Below, in pieces: positions 7,899 through 17,481 of a stretch of 64,000 nucleotides of DNA. Positions within the stretch are counted from its first letter, which is position 1, and each line of letters begins with the position of its first letter. Source of the stretch: Aeromonas veronii bv. veronii. Its GTDB lineage: Bacteria; Pseudomonadota; Gammaproteobacteria; Enterobacterales; Aeromonadaceae. The position numbers and the translations under genes were made by a program. Below the pieces are notes generated by a model. It was not told where the DNA came from and ran no database searches. It worked only from the letters and a program-made list of their open reading frames with translations. Location: positions 310,001 to 374,000 of the forward strand of contig NZ_CDDK01000018.1 of NCBI RefSeq assembly GCF_000820225.1. The letters run 5' to 3'.

Positions 7899-9608
7899 GT
7901 GGCTACTGACCAAAACGGCGATCTGCTGATAAACGATGAGGGCACCGCCGCCCTCGATGAAAATGAGCAGAAGAGTTCGGCGCTGGGCTTCCTGTCCAAC
8001 ACCGATGTGCTGCGGCAAATCACCCTGATCCTGGGGCTTGCCATCTGTCTGGCCATTGCGGTGTTTATCCTGCTGTGGGGCAAGGAGCCGGATATGCGTC
8101 CCCTCGGCACCTACACCACCCAGGAGCTGGTGAAGACTCTCGACTTCCTCGATCAGCAGAAGATCCCCTATGAGGTGGATGGCAAGAGCGTGCTGGTCAA
8201 CGCTGAAAGCTACCCCACTATCCAGCTGGCCCTGACCCGTGCCGGTCTTGCCAATGCCACCGATAGCAACATCGGTGGTGAAGATATCCTGCTCAAAGAT
8301 TCCAGTTTCGGCGTCAGCCAGCGGATGGAGAGTGAACGTCTGAAGCTGAGCCGCGAGCGCCAGCTGGCGAGCGCCATCGAGCAGTTCCAGAATGTGGCCA
8401 AGGCCCAGGTGCTGTTGGCCATTCCGAAAGACAATGTGTTTGCCCGCAACGAACGTAAACCCAGTGCCACCGTGGTGCTCAACCTGAAAGGGGCGGCGCT
8501 GGGGCAGGGGGAGGTGGACTCCATCGTCGATATGGTCGCCTCCGCCGTACATGGCCTTGAGCCGACCCGCGTCACCGTCACCGACCAGAATGGCCGCCTG
8601 CTCAACTCCGGCTCGCAAGACCCGATCTCGGCCCAGACTCGCAAAGAGTTTGCCATGCAGCAGAAGCAGGAGCTGGAGTACAAACAAAAAATTGACGCCA
8701 TCCTGATCCCGGTGCTGGGGGCCGACAACTATACGGCGGAAGTGGATCTCTCCCTCGACTTCTCCCAGCAGGAGCAGACCCGCAAGACTTACAACCCTGA
8801 CTTGCCTGCAGTGCGCTCCGAGATGACCATGGAAGAGAACAGCGCCAGCGGCAGCAATGGTGGTGTGCCTGGTGCACTCTCCAACCAGCCCCCTGCCGCC
8901 TCCAATATTCCCGAGGAGGCGACCGGTGGTGATGGTGCCAGCGCTGCCGCTTCTGGCCGTTCCCGCAAAGAGGCGACTCGCAACTTCGAGCTGGATACCA
9001 CCGTCAGCCATACCCGTCGCCAGATGGGGGGCATTCGCCGCATGACTGTTTCGGTTGCCGTGGATTACAAAGCGGTACCCGGTGCCGACGGGGCAGTGAC
9101 CCGTGAGGCGCGCACCCAGGCAGAACTCGATACATTGCGCCGTTTGCTGAGCGGTGGCCTTGGCTTTGATGTGACCCGTGGTGATACCCTTGAGGTGGTC
9201 GCGATTCCGTTCAATCGCCCAGAACTGGATACCGTGGCCGAAGTGCCGCTCTACGATCAGCCCTGGTTCTGGCGTGCGGTGCGGATTGCCGCCTCGGTAC
9301 TGGTGATCATCGTCTTGATCGTCACCGTGGTTCGCCCCATGCTCAAGCGACTGCTCTATCCGGATGCCAAACCGGAAGGGGAAGTGGATTTCGACAACCA
9401 CACCGTACTGGGTGGCGACGACGAGTTGAGTCTGCTGTCAGCACAAGTCGAGAACGATCAGGTATTTGGTGTACGCGATGGCCAGCTGAAACTGCCGGAT
9501 CTGCACCGTGACGAAGACTTGCTCAAGGCGGTGCGTGCGCTGGTAGCGAACGAGCCGGATCTGGCCGCTCAGGTCATTAAAGAATGGGTAACGAACAAAG
9601 ATGCCTGA
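7899..9608 (+). CDS. fliF: FliF, flagellar MS-ring protein
   Basis: Inner-membrane MS ring that houses the export gate and carries the C-ring. The protein has 569 residues and starts with GTG at 7899, preceded by AAGGA. Two transmembrane helices are visible at about residues 41-60 and 460-482. They flank the ring-building periplasmic domains (QQKIPYEVDGKSVLVNAES, ASAIEQFQNVAKAQVLLAIP, RVTVTDQNGRLLNSGS). The cytoplasmic tail after residue 485 binds FliG. A Ser/Gly/Ala-rich stretch near residues 315-350 is the usual variable loop. It overlaps fliG by eight bases. Confidence 0.95.
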   Translation: MATDQNGDLLINDEGTAALDENEQKSSALGFLSNTDVLRQITLILGLAICLAIAVFILLWGKEPDMRPLGTYTTQELVKTLDFLDQQKIPYEVDGKSVLVNAESYPTIQLALTRAGLANATDSNIGGEDILLKDSSFGVSQRMESERLKLSRERQLASAIEQFQNVAKAQVLLAIPKDNVFARNERKPSATVVLNLKGAALGQGEVDSIVDMVASAVHGLEPTRVTVTDQNGRLLNSGSQDPISAQTRKEFAMQQKQELEYKQKIDAILIPVLGADNYTAEVDLSLDFSQQEQTRKTYNPDLPAVRSEMTMEENSASGSNGGVPGALSNQPPAASNIPEEATGGDGASAAASGRSRKEATRNFELDTTVSHTRRQMGGIRRMTVSVAVDYKAVPGADGAVTREARTQAELDTLRRLLSGGLGFDVTRGDTLEVVAIPFNRPELDTVAEVPLYDQPWFWRAVRIAASVLVIIVLIVTVVRPMLKRLLYPDAKPEGEVDFDNHTVLGGDDELSLLSAQVENDQVFGVRDGQLKLPDLHRDEDLLKAVRALVANEPDLAAQVIKEWVTNKDA

Positions 9609-10662
9609 AGAAAAGAAGAGTCAAGTCACCGGCAATGACATCACTGACAGTCAGCGCCAGATCCTCGACCAGATGTCGGGGATGGAGATGGCTGCGGTGT
9701 TGATGCTGAGCCTCAATGAAGAGGATGCCGCCCAGATCTTCCGTCATCTCGAGCCCAAGCAGGTGCAGCGGCTCGGTATGTCGATGGCCTCCATGTCCGA
9801 CTTCAGTCACGATCGGGTGGCGGCGGTGCACCGTCAATTCATCGACGATATCCAGAAGTACACCAACATCGGTATCGGCAGCGAAGACTTCGTGCGCAAG
9901 GCACTGGTGGCGGCCCTTGGCGAGGACAAGGCGAGCAACCTGGTGGACCAGATCATTCTCGGTTCCGGCGCCCGCGGTCTCGACTCGCTCAAGTGGATGG
10001 ATGCCCGTCAGGTGGCCAGTATCATCCAGAACGAACACCCGCAGATCCAGACTATCGTGCTCTCCTATCTGGAGCCGGAGCAATCAGCCGAGATCCTGAG
10101 CCAGTTCCCGGAGCAGGTGCGCCTCGATCTGGTGATGCGTATCGCCAACCTCGAAGAGGTGCAACCGGCGGCACTGCAAGAGTTGAACGACATCATGGAG
10201 AAACAGTTCGCTGGTGCCGCTGGTGCCCAGGCAGCCAAGATGGGCGGCCTGAAGGCTGCCGCCAACATCATGAACTATCTGGATACCAACATCGAAGGCC
10301 AGCTGATGGACTCCATCCGCGAGTCGGACGAAGAGATGAGCCAGCAGATCCAGGATTTGATGTTCGTGTTCGAAAACCTCATCGATGTGGACGATCGCGG
10401 CATCCAGACCATGCTGCGGGAAGTGCCCGGGGATCTGCTGCAACGCGCCCTCAAGGGCTCCGACGATCAGATGCGCGAGAAGATCTTCAAGAACATGTCC
10501 AAACGGGCGGCCGAAATGCTGGCGGACGATCTGGAGGCCATGGGGCCGATCCGGGTCTCCGAAGTGGAAGCGGCCCAGAAAGAGATCCTCTCCATCGCCC
10601 GTCGTCTGGCGGATGCCGGCGAAATCATGCTGGGTGCCGGTGGCGGCGAGGAGTTCCTCTAA
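9601..10662 (+). CDS. fliG: FliG, flagellar motor switch protein
   Basis: C-ring subunit that contacts the stator and generates torque. The protein has 353 residues. Middle-domain EHPQ is at residues 145-148 and is followed by TIVLSYLEPEQSAEIL. The C-terminal torque domain (about 260-335) has the charged helix DDQMREKIFKNMSKRAAEML. The start overlaps fliF by eight bases, which suggests translational coupling. Confidence 0.96.
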   Translation: MPEEKKSQVTGNDITDSQRQILDQMSGMEMAAVLMLSLNEEDAAQIFRHLEPKQVQRLGMSMASMSDFSHDRVAAVHRQFIDDIQKYTNIGIGSEDFVRKALVAALGEDKASNLVDQIILGSGARGLDSLKWMDARQVASIIQNEHPQIQTIVLSYLEPEQSAEILSQFPEQVRLDLVMRIANLEEVQPAALQELNDIMEKQFAGAAGAQAAKMGGLKAAANIMNYLDTNIEGQLMDSIRESDEEMSQQIQDLMFVFENLIDVDDRGIQTMLREVPGDLLQRALKGSDDQMREKIFKNMSKRAAEMLADDLEAMGPIRVSEVEAAQKEILSIARRLADAGEIMLGAGGGEEFL

Positions 10663-10665
10663 GCC

Positions 10666-10734
10666 ATGGCCCATAAACAGAACCGCGATGCCAAGCCCGC
10701 ATCAGGCAGTGGTGAGGAGCCGCGCAAAGCATGA
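10666..10734 (+). CDS. possible 22-residue ORF between fliG and fliH
   Basis: ATG at 10666 opens a 22-codon frame (MAHKQNRDAKP...EEPRKA) whose TGA overlaps the fliH start as ATGA. It is hydrophilic and has no recognised relative. It has no clear ribosome site of its own, but it covers the fliG-fliH gap exactly. It may be a coupling leader or chance. Confidence 0.2.
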   Translation: MAHKQNRDAKPASGSGEEPRKA

Positions 10735-11555
10735 ACAACAAACTGCGTGGGTATGTGCGCCCCGAGGGCGATGATGCCCGGGTTGAGACTTGGGGCTGGC
10801 CCGAGATGGAGGTCGAGGTAGAGGCGGGAGCGCCTACCAATGCTCTTGGCCTGGCCCCTGACTGGTATCAGCAGGAAGAGGAGGTGGTGGAGCCGGAGCC
10901 CGAACAGGAGCCGACCCCCAGCATCACCGCCGAAGAGCTTGAAGCGATCCGTCAGGCCGCCTGGGAAGAGGGAATGGCTGAGGGGCGCGAATCCGGTTAT
11001 GCCAAGGGTATGGAAGAGGGCAAGCTGGAAGGATTGCAACAGGGCCACTCTGCCGGTCTCGAACAGGGGCGCGAGGAGGGGCTGGCTATGGGGCGCGAGC
11101 TGGTGGAGCAGGAGATCGCCCACTGGCAGGGGCTCGCCGCGCGCCTTGCCAATCCGCTTAACGAGCTGGATCAGGCGGTGGAGCAGCAGTTGGTCTCGCT
11201 GGTGATGCAACTGGCCCGCGCGCTTATTCGTCACGAAGCAGAGACCTCCCCCCGCATTCTGCTGGAGGCGCTTAAAGAGGGGCTGGCCTTGCTGCCTGCC
11301 GCTGAACAGGGGGTGACTCTGATGTTGCATCCCGACGATATCGCGCGAATCGAACAGGCATTTGGCGCCGAAGAGTGCGCCAAGCGCCACTGGCGATTAC
11401 AAAGCGATCCCACCCTCTCCCCCGGCGATCTGCAACTGGCTACCGAGCTCTCCAGCATCGATTTGACCCTCTCCGGTCGCATCGATCAGTTGCTGCGAAA
11501 CTTCTTGCGGGACAATGCGTCGCAAAAACCGGCTTCGCAGGACTCACGCCCATAA
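10731..11555 (+). CDS. fliH: FliH, export ATPase regulator
   Basis: Stator-like partner of FliI in the flagellar type III export apparatus. The protein has 274 residues. An acidic N-terminus is followed by a striking glycine repeat: Gly at every fourth residue from 81 to 121, a run of GxxxG motifs characteristic of FliH helices. The C-terminal V-ATPase-E-like region is about residues 130-265. The ribosome site GAGGAG lies upstream of 10731, and the ATG overlaps the stop of a 22-codon frame. Confidence 0.92.
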   Translation: MNNKLRGYVRPEGDDARVETWGWPEMEVEVEAGAPTNALGLAPDWYQQEEEVVEPEPEQEPTPSITAEELEAIRQAAWEEGMAEGRESGYAKGMEEGKLEGLQQGHSAGLEQGREEGLAMGRELVEQEIAHWQGLAARLANPLNELDQAVEQQLVSLVMQLARALIRHEAETSPRILLEALKEGLALLPAAEQGVTLMLHPDDIARIEQAFGAEECAKRHWRLQSDPTLSPGDLQLATELSSIDLTLSGRIDQLLRNFLRDNASQKPASQDSRP

Positions 11556-11607
11556 CCGATGCCGGACGTTGCTGTCCGGCTGCACTTTTTAGCTCTCAGG
11601 AGGCCAG

Positions 11608-12939
11608 ATGAGCGGCTCGCTACTGAACCGGTTGCAAGGGTACAAGGTACGCGACAGCGCCCCCAAACCGCCGGTCGCCGGCAAATTGACCCGGGTGGTG
11701 GGGCTGACCCTCGAAGCCATTGGCTGCCGCGCCGCCATCGGTGCCCTCTGCCGCATCGATACCCTTGATGGGACGCTGGAGGCAGAAGTGGTCGGTTTTT
11801 CTGGCGATCGCCTCTATCTGATGCCGAGCGAGCAGCTCAAGGGGGTGATCCCCGGTGCCCGGGTGGTGCCCATCACCGAAGAGCACGGTATTCCGGTCGG
11901 TATGAACCTGCTTGGTCGGGTCATCGACGGCATCGGCCAGCCACTCGATGGGCTCGGCCCCATTCTCTCCTCCCAGACCGTGCAGTTTGCCCAGCACCGC
12001 ATCAACCCGCTCTCTCGCCGCCCGATCCATCAGCCGATGGACGTGGGGGTGCGCGCCATCAACGCCGTGCTGACGGTTGGTCAGGGCCAGCGGATGGGGT
12101 TGTTTGCCGGCTCCGGTGTCGGCAAATCGGTGCTGCTTGGCATGATGACCCGTGGCTCGGTGGCGGATGTGGTGGTGGTCGGCCTCATCGGTGAACGGGG
12201 TCGGGAAGTAAAAGAGTTTATCGAAGACATTTTGGGAGAGGAGGGGCGAGCCCGCTCCGTGGTGGTAGCGGCTCCCGCCGATGCCTCGCCGCTGATGCGG
12301 CTAAAGGGGTGTGAAACGGCGCTGGCCATTGCAGAATATTTCCGCGATCAGGGGCTTAATGTGCTGCTCTTGATGGATTCACTGACCCGTTATGCCCAGG
12401 CCCAGCGTGAGATCGCGCTGGCGGTGGGCGAGCCGCCAGCGACCAAGGGCTATCCTCCCTCGGTATTTGCCAAATTACCGGCGCTGGTGGAGCGGGCGGG
12501 TAACGGCAGTGACGGCCAGGGCTCCATAACCGCCTTCTTCACCGTCCTGACCGAGGGGGATGACCTGCAAGATCCCATTGCCGATGCGGCGCGGGCGATC
12601 CTCGATGGCCACATAGTGTTGTCGCGCGAGCTGGCCGATGCGGGCCACTATCCGGCTATCGACATCGAGAAGTCCATCAGCCGGGTCATGCCCATGGTGA
12701 CCTCGCCGGAACATATGGATCTGGCGCGCACCCTCAAGCAGTTCTACTCCCTCTATCAGCAGAACCGGGATCTCATCACCATCGGTGCCTACAGTCAGGG
12801 TTCCGATCCGCGCATTGACCGTGCCATCATTCAAAAACCCTATCTGGATCAATTCTTGCAGCAGGGGATGCGCGAGGTCATTCACTACGATGATGGCCTG
12901 CAAGCCTTGCAGATGGTGGCGATGCCATTGATGCGCTGA
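11608..12939 (+). CDS. fliI: FliI, flagellar export ATPase
   Basis: Hexameric ATPase of the flagellar type III export system. The protein has 443 residues. The Walker A motif GSGVGKS is at about residues 168-174, and a Walker B-like segment [20 protein letters not shown] follows. The type III/F1 ATPase signature region contains [16 protein letters not shown]. The start has AGGAGG upstream. It is followed by fliJ after 27 bases. Confidence 0.96.
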   Translation: MSGSLLNRLQGYKVRDSAPKPPVAGKLTRVVGLTLEAIGCRAAIGALCRIDTLDGTLEAEVVGFSGDRLYLMPSEQLKGVIPGARVVPITEEHGIPVGMNLLGRVIDGIGQPLDGLGPILSSQTVQFAQHRINPLSRRPIHQPMDVGVRAINAVLTVGQGQRMGLFAGSGVGKSVLLGMMTRGSVADVVVVGLIGERGREVKEFIEDILGEEGRARSVVVAAPADASPLMRLKGCETALAIAEYFRDQGLNVLLLMDSLTRYAQAQREIALAVGEPPATKGYPPSVFAKLPALVERAGNGSDGQGSITAFFTVLTEGDDLQDPIADAARAILDGHIVLSRELADAGHYPAIDIEKSISRVMPMVTSPEHMDLARTLKQFYSLYQQNRDLITIGAYSQGSDPRIDRAIIQKPYLDQFLQQGMREVIHYDDGLQALQMVAMPLMR

Positions 12940-12966
12940 TGATGGTCGGTAACAGAGAGGTCGACG

Positions 12967-13407
12967 ATGAGTAAAGGGTTGGTATTGTTGGCCGATCGGC
13001 TGGTGGAGGCGGAGCAGCAGTGTGCGCTGGCGCTGGTGAAGGCGCAGCAGGATCTCAAGCTGTTCATGGATCAGCAAAATGCCCTCAATCAGTATCGCCA
13101 GATCTATCACCAGCAGTGGACCGATCGCGGCCTGCAGGGGATTTCGCCCCAGCAAAATACCCAGTATCACGCCTTTATCAACAAGCTCGAACAGGCTGCG
13201 ACCCAGCAGTACGAAGGGGTGTTGCAGGTGCGTCAGGCGCTGGAGCAACGCCGTGAAGAGTGGCTGGCGGCCCAGCAGCGGCGCAAGGCGGTAGAGCTGT
13301 TGCTGGAGAAGCAAGCGAGCCGCGAGCAGCAGAAAGCCCAGCGTCAGGAGCAGAAGATGCTGGATGAGTACGCCATGTTGCGACGCTTTCATCAATCTGG
13401 CCTGTAA
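12967..13407 (+). CDS. fliJ: FliJ, export chaperone / ATPase stalk
   Basis: Small coiled-coil protein that interacts with FliI and FlhA in flagellar export. The 146 residues are rich in Gln, Glu, Lys and Leu, without cysteine and almost entirely helical, as in FliJ. The assignment rests on its position between fliI and fliK, length and coiled-coil composition more than on motifs. GAGAGG precedes the start. Confidence 0.88.
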   Translation: MSKGLVLLADRLVEAEQQCALALVKAQQDLKLFMDQQNALNQYRQIYHQQWTDRGLQGISPQQNTQYHAFINKLEQAATQQYEGVLQVRQALEQRREEWLAAQQRRKAVELLLEKQASREQQKAQRQEQKMLDEYAMLRRFHQSGL

Positions 13408-13474
13408 CTTGCTTTGATATGGGCATTGTCGGCGGCCATCTCTCTGGGGGCCACCAGAATTCAGGGATCCCATC

Positions 13475-15388
13475 ATGATGCAGACACTGTTGACACAAAC
13501 GCCTTCGGCTGCGGCCAACGGGTTGGACAAAGCGCCTCTGAACGGTTCCGTCGAGAGCAAAAGTATCGATGGGGGAACCGGCAGCGACAGCAAGGGGGAT
13601 TTCGCCACCCTGATTGCCAAGGTCCGGAACAGCGAGCAGGGCGCCGCCGAGACCACTCAGGGCGGCAACCATGCCCGATTAGCCAAATCTTTGGCGACCG
13701 AAAGCGCCTCTCCCAAAGAGGAGACTGGCAAGGAGCAGGATCCTGACGCCGACAACAAGGTGGAGGAGGTCCCTGCCACCGACTTTCTGCTGCGCCTGCA
13801 AGACTCCCTCAAGCTCGATACCTCGCTAGTGACACCCCAGCTGGCGGTAGCAGCCCAACAGAGCGCCACTGTGGTAGACGGCAATCCGTTGCCGCAAGAG
13901 GGTGAGCTGGAGGGGATTGCGCTTGATGAAAGCGAGCAGACTCCTGCCGCTGCCAGGATTGCCCAACAGCTTGCCGGTCAGACCGGGGCGCAGACCGCCA
14001 ACTCGACTCTTGATACCACCGTATTGTCCTCAGCGGCGCGAGTAGTGGCGCAGGGCGATGCCTCTGCTGCCGTTCTCTCCTCTGAAGGTGAAGATGCAGC
14101 CACTATTGCGGATGGGCAGTCCGGGGAGAAAGCCTTTGCCAAGGGCGAAACCCTCGGAGCAGATGGCAAGCAGACCAAGCCCCTCACGGGGGCAGAGCGA
14201 ATGGCCCAGCTGGCCAAGGTGCTGCCGGTCGATGAGTCGGCAAGCACCGCCAAGTCCGTAGAGTTACTCGCTGCAAAAGAGGCTGGCGACAGCAAATCCG
14301 ATCTCGCCGCCAGTAATGCTGTGACTAACAAGGGGCAGGCGACGCAAGCCGCGACTCAGGGGACCGCCCTCAAGGCCTTCAGTGAGGGGCTCAAGCAGCC
14401 TGAAGCTGGCGCTGCAACCACCTCAGCAACTGCGGATGGAAGTGGGGTAGCTGGCAAGGGGGCAGAAAAGGGGGCCGCCGGGGGTAGCCAGCAGCAAGCC
14501 ACCGCCGCTAATCAAAGTTCGGCGCCCGTGACGACGGCGCAAAGTGCCGCAGAAAGTGCCGCAGCCCAAGGCAGCGTGACGACAAATGCGACGGCTCAGA
14601 CCGATAGTGCTGCCGCCCCCGTGATGGTGGCGCCGCAGCAGGTGTTGGCACAGGCTGAATCTCAGGGGCCGCAAGCGCCGCTGTCGACTATTTCAGCCGG
14701 CATCAAGCAGATGGAAGTGACCGGCACCGACGAGGTGCGCAAAGCGGTCTCGCTTGAGGTAAAACCGAAGGCCGGTGAGGCGGAGAAGAGCCTGGTTGCG
14801 GCGACATCGAGCGGTGAGAGCAGCCCGAGCCAGACCGTTCAGCATGGCCAGAACAGCCAGACTCAGCCACAGGTAGCCGATAGCCGGGCCCCCGCCGCTG
14901 AGACGACGCTGCGCCGTGAGTCGCAGAATTTACCTCATTTGAAACTGGCCAGTCAGGAAGCACCTGCCGAATTGCACCAGAAGGTCAATGTGATGCTGGC
15001 CGAAAAACTGCAACAGGCGGAAATTCAGCTCGACCCCCTCGGCCTTGGCAAGATGAAGATCCAGATCCAGATGGGGGCCGACAGCCAGGCCAACGTCCAT
15101 TTTGTGGTACAACATGGACAGACCCGCGAGATGCTGGAGCAGGCGATGCCTCGGCTGCGTGACATGCTGGCAGGGCAGGGGATCCAGCTTGGTCAGACGC
15201 AGGTGCAGCAGCAGTCGCAACAACAGCAGCAACAGGGCCAGCCCACCTTTAACGGGCAGGGGCAGCAGGGGCAGAGTAGTGGTCAGCCGCGGTCCGGTAA
15301 CGGGCTGGTTGAAGGGGAACTCACCACATCCAACCCCAGTTTGCTGGTGGAATCGACAAACGGTTCCGGAATTGATTTCTATGCTTGA
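13475..15388 (+). CDS. fliK: FliK, hook-length control protein
   Basis: Secreted ruler that stops hook growth and switches export specificity. At 637 residues it is much longer than the roughly 400 residues of enterobacterial FliK. Residues about 60-480 are low-complexity Ala/Ser/Gln/Glu sequence. The conserved C-terminal hook-length domain (about 500-590) includes QQAEIQLDPLGLGKMKIQI and VVQHGQTREMLEQAMPRLRD. A Gln-rich tract follows (CAG/CAA runs at about 15205-15235). ATG at 13475 follows an AGGG; 13478 is also possible. Confidence 0.9.
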   Translation: MMQTLLTQTPSAAANGLDKAPLNGSVESKSIDGGTGSDSKGDFATLIAKVRNSEQGAAETTQGGNHARLAKSLATESASPKEETGKEQDPDADNKVEEVPATDFLLRLQDSLKLDTSLVTPQLAVAAQQSATVVDGNPLPQEGELEGIALDESEQTPAAARIAQQLAGQTGAQTANSTLDTTVLSSAARVVAQGDASAAVLSSEGEDAATIADGQSGEKAFAKGETLGADGKQTKPLTGAERMAQLAKVLPVDESASTAKSVELLAAKEAGDSKSDLAASNAVTNKGQATQAATQGTALKAFSEGLKQPEAGAATTSATADGSGVAGKGAEKGAAGGSQQQATAANQSSAPVTTAQSAAESAAAQGSVTTNATAQTDSAAAPVMVAPQQVLAQAESQGPQAPLSTISAGIKQMEVTGTDEVRKAVSLEVKPKAGEAEKSLVAATSSGESSPSQTVQHGQNSQTQPQVADSRAPAAETTLRRESQNLPHLKLASQEAPAELHQKVNVMLAEKLQQAEIQLDPLGLGKMKIQIQMGADSQANVHFVVQHGQTREMLEQAMPRLRDMLAGQGIQLGQTQVQQQSQQQQQQGQPTFNGQGQQGQSSGQPRSGNGLVEGELTTSNPSLLVESTNGSGIDFYA

Positions 15389-15445
15389 TGCAATCCCGAG
15401 TAAGTTTATGATATCGAACAAGTTTGAGACTAGGGTGGACAAGGG

Positions 15446-15961
15446 ATGGCTGACGATAACGAGTTGACGCTAAAAGACCCGGCTGCGGGCAAGAAAAAGA
15501 AGCTGATCATTATCATTGCCCTGGCGGTTATTTTGCTGGGCGGTGGTGGTGCTGGCGCCTTCCTGATGCTCTCCGGCTCCAATAAACCGCCTGTTGAAGC
15601 GGCGGAAGGTGCCGAGGCCGCACCCAAGGAGGAAGCGCCTAAACCTTCCCTCTATGTCGGTATGCCGCGCCCCTTTGTCTTCAACGTCGCAGGTGCCCAG
15701 CGAGATCGACTGGTGCAGATCAAGATCCAGCTGATGGTGCGCGGTACCGCCGACGAGACGCTGGCCAAACAGAATATCCCCCTGATTGAAGGCACCTTGC
15801 TGCGGGTATTCAGTGCAGCCAGTGCCGAACAGCTGATGACCTTTGAAGGTAAGGAGAAGCTGCGCAAGGATTCACTGGAAGAGTGCCGTCGGGTGCTCAA
15901 GGACCTGGTCTCTTCCCCCGTTATCGAACAAGTGCTGTTTACCGGCTTTGTAATGCAGTAG
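15446..15961 (+). CDS. fliL: FliL, stator-associated basal-body protein
   Basis: Single-pass inner-membrane protein around the motor that supports stator function. The protein has 171 residues: a short cytoplasmic N-terminus, a transmembrane helix at about 15-36 (LIIIIALAVILLGGGGAGAF), a Pro/Ala/Glu linker, and a periplasmic stomatin-like domain with VNVAGAQRDRLVQIKIQLMV. It starts the fliLMNOPQR-flhB part of the operon, 57 bases after fliK. Confidence 0.93.
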   Translation: MADDNELTLKDPAAGKKKKLIIIIALAVILLGGGGAGAFLMLSGSNKPPVEAAEGAEAAPKEEAPKPSLYVGMPRPFVFNVAGAQRDRLVQIKIQLMVRGTADETLAKQNIPLIEGTLLRVFSAASAEQLMTFEGKEKLRKDSLEECRRVLKDLVSSPVIEQVLFTGFVMQ

Positions 15962-15968
15962 GTGAAGC

Positions 15969-17039
15969 GTGAGCGATCTGTTAAGTCAGGACGAAATTGA
16001 TGCCCTCTTGCACGGTGTCGATGATGTCGAAGAGGAAGAGATAGGCGGCGCTGGAGATCCCGGCGTAGCACAGTTTGACTTCTCCTCCCAGGACCGCATC
16101 GTCCGTGGTCGCATGCCGACGCTGGAGCTGGTGAATGAACGTTTCGCCCGCCATATGCGGATCAGCCTGTTCAACATGATGCGTCGTACCGCCGAGGTCT
16201 CCATCAACGGGGTGCAGATGCTCAAGTTTGGCGAGTATGTTCATACCCTGTTTGTGCCGACCAGTCTCAACATGGTGCGCTTCCGCCCGCTCAAGGGGAC
16301 GGCGCTCATCACCATGGAGGCTCGACTGGTCTTCATCCTGGTGGAGAACTTCTTCGGTGGCGACGGCCGTTATCACGCCAAAATTGAAGGGCGCGAATTT
16401 ACCCCGACCGAACGGCGCATTATCCAGATGCTGCTCAAACTGGTGTTTGAGGATTACAAGGATGCCTGGGCGCCAGTAATGGACGTGGGGTTCGAGTATC
16501 TCGACTCGGAAGTGAACCCGGCGATGGCCAACATCGTCAGCCCGACCGAGGTAATCGTGGTCAGCTCGTTCCACATCGAGCTCGACGGTGGTGGCGGCGA
16601 CTTCCACGTGGCGATGCCTTATTCCATGCTGGAGCCGATCCGCGAGCTGCTGGACGCCGGTGTGCAGAGTGACAAGGGGGATACCGATGTACGTTGGAGC
16701 AAGGCGCTGCGTGACGAGATCATGGACGTCAAGGTGGAGCTGCGGGCCAAGCTGCTGGAGACCGAACTCACCCTGCGTGAACTGATGGAGCTGCGACCCG
16801 GCGATATCATTCCGGTCGATATGCCGGAAAATCTGTTGGTTTTTGTGGAGGACTTGCCCACTTTCCACGCCAAGATGGGCCGCACCAAGGATAATGTGGC
16901 GCTCAAGATCACCGACAAGCTCAAACGTCCGGAAGGGGTCAAGACGGAGATGCATCTGGTGACCCGGGGCGGGGTACGAATTGATGGCGAGGCCGAGCTG
17001 GAAGAGCTCGAGCGCAGTATCGAAGATCAACAGCGATAA
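15969..17039 (+). CDS. fliM: FliM, motor switch protein
   Basis: C-ring subunit that binds CheY-P. The protein has 356 residues with a GTG start at 15969. The N-terminal CheY-binding peptide LLSQDEIDALLHGV is intact. The middle domain follows (RRTAEVSINGVQMLKFGEYV), and the C-terminal SpoA domain has MELRPGDIIPVDMPENLLVF. It follows fliL by seven bases. Confidence 0.96.
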   Translation: MSDLLSQDEIDALLHGVDDVEEEEIGGAGDPGVAQFDFSSQDRIVRGRMPTLELVNERFARHMRISLFNMMRRTAEVSINGVQMLKFGEYVHTLFVPTSLNMVRFRPLKGTALITMEARLVFILVENFFGGDGRYHAKIEGREFTPTERRIIQMLLKLVFEDYKDAWAPVMDVGFEYLDSEVNPAMANIVSPTEVIVVSSFHIELDGGGGDFHVAMPYSMLEPIRELLDAGVQSDKGDTDVRWSKALRDEIMDVKVELRAKLLETELTLRELMELRPGDIIPVDMPENLLVFVEDLPTFHAKMGRTKDNVALKITDKLKRPEGVKTEMHLVTRGGVRIDGEAELEELERSIEDQQR

Positions 17040-17088
17040 TTGACGGTTTATTACGGTAAACGGTCACGAAGTAGCATAAGGAAACAAG

Positions 17089-17481
17089 ATGAGCGGAACT
17101 GAGGAAGAGGATCTGATGGCTGATGCCTGGGCTGCGGCTCTGGAGGAGCAGGTGACGGCGGAAGCCAAGCCAGCCCCGCTGGAAGAGTTGAAAGATGATG
17201 CCCCTATCAGTGCCGAGGAGCGTCGCAAGCTCGACACCATTCTCGATATTCCGGTCACTATCGCCATGGAGGTGGGCCGCAGCCAGATCAGCATCCGCAA
17301 CCTGTTGCAGCTGAACCAGGGCTCGGTGGTGGAGCTGGATCGGGTTGCAGGCGAGCCGCTGGATGTATTGGTCAACGGTACCCTGATCGCTCACGGCGAG
17401 GTGGTGGTGGTGAACGACAAGTTCGGTATCCGCCTGACTGACGTCATCAGCCAGATTGAACGGATCAAGAAGCTCAAATGA
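17089..17481 (+). CDS. fliN: FliN, motor switch protein
   Basis: C-ring protein that also docks FliH. The protein has 130 residues: an acidic N-terminus (1-45) and the SpoA domain (about 50-128) with LDIPVTIAMEVGRSQISIRN and GEPLDVLVNGTLIAHGEVVV. AAGGA precedes the start. It overlaps fliO by four bases. Confidence 0.95.
   Translation: MSGTEEEDLMADAWAAALEEQVTAEAKPAPLEELKDDAPISAEERRKLDTILDIPVTIAMEVGRSQISIRNLLQLNQGSVVELDRVAGEPLDVLVNGTLIAHGEVVVVNDKFGIRLTDVISQIERIKKLK

Noticed and set aside
7878..9401. 507-residue open frame on the minus strand opposite fliF
   Set aside because: Shadow frame caused by GC-rich codon use; His/Gly/Gln-rich with no domain, and fully covered by the clear FliF protein.
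12475..13656. 393-residue minus-strand frame opposite fliI, fliJ and fliK
   Set aside because: Spans three real genes, Leu/Gln/Arg-rich, no ribosome site or recognisable domain.
13740..14700. Low-complexity middle of fliK as a separate or broken gene
   Set aside because: The frame is continuous from 13475 to the conserved FliK C-terminal domain; such linkers are usual in FliK.
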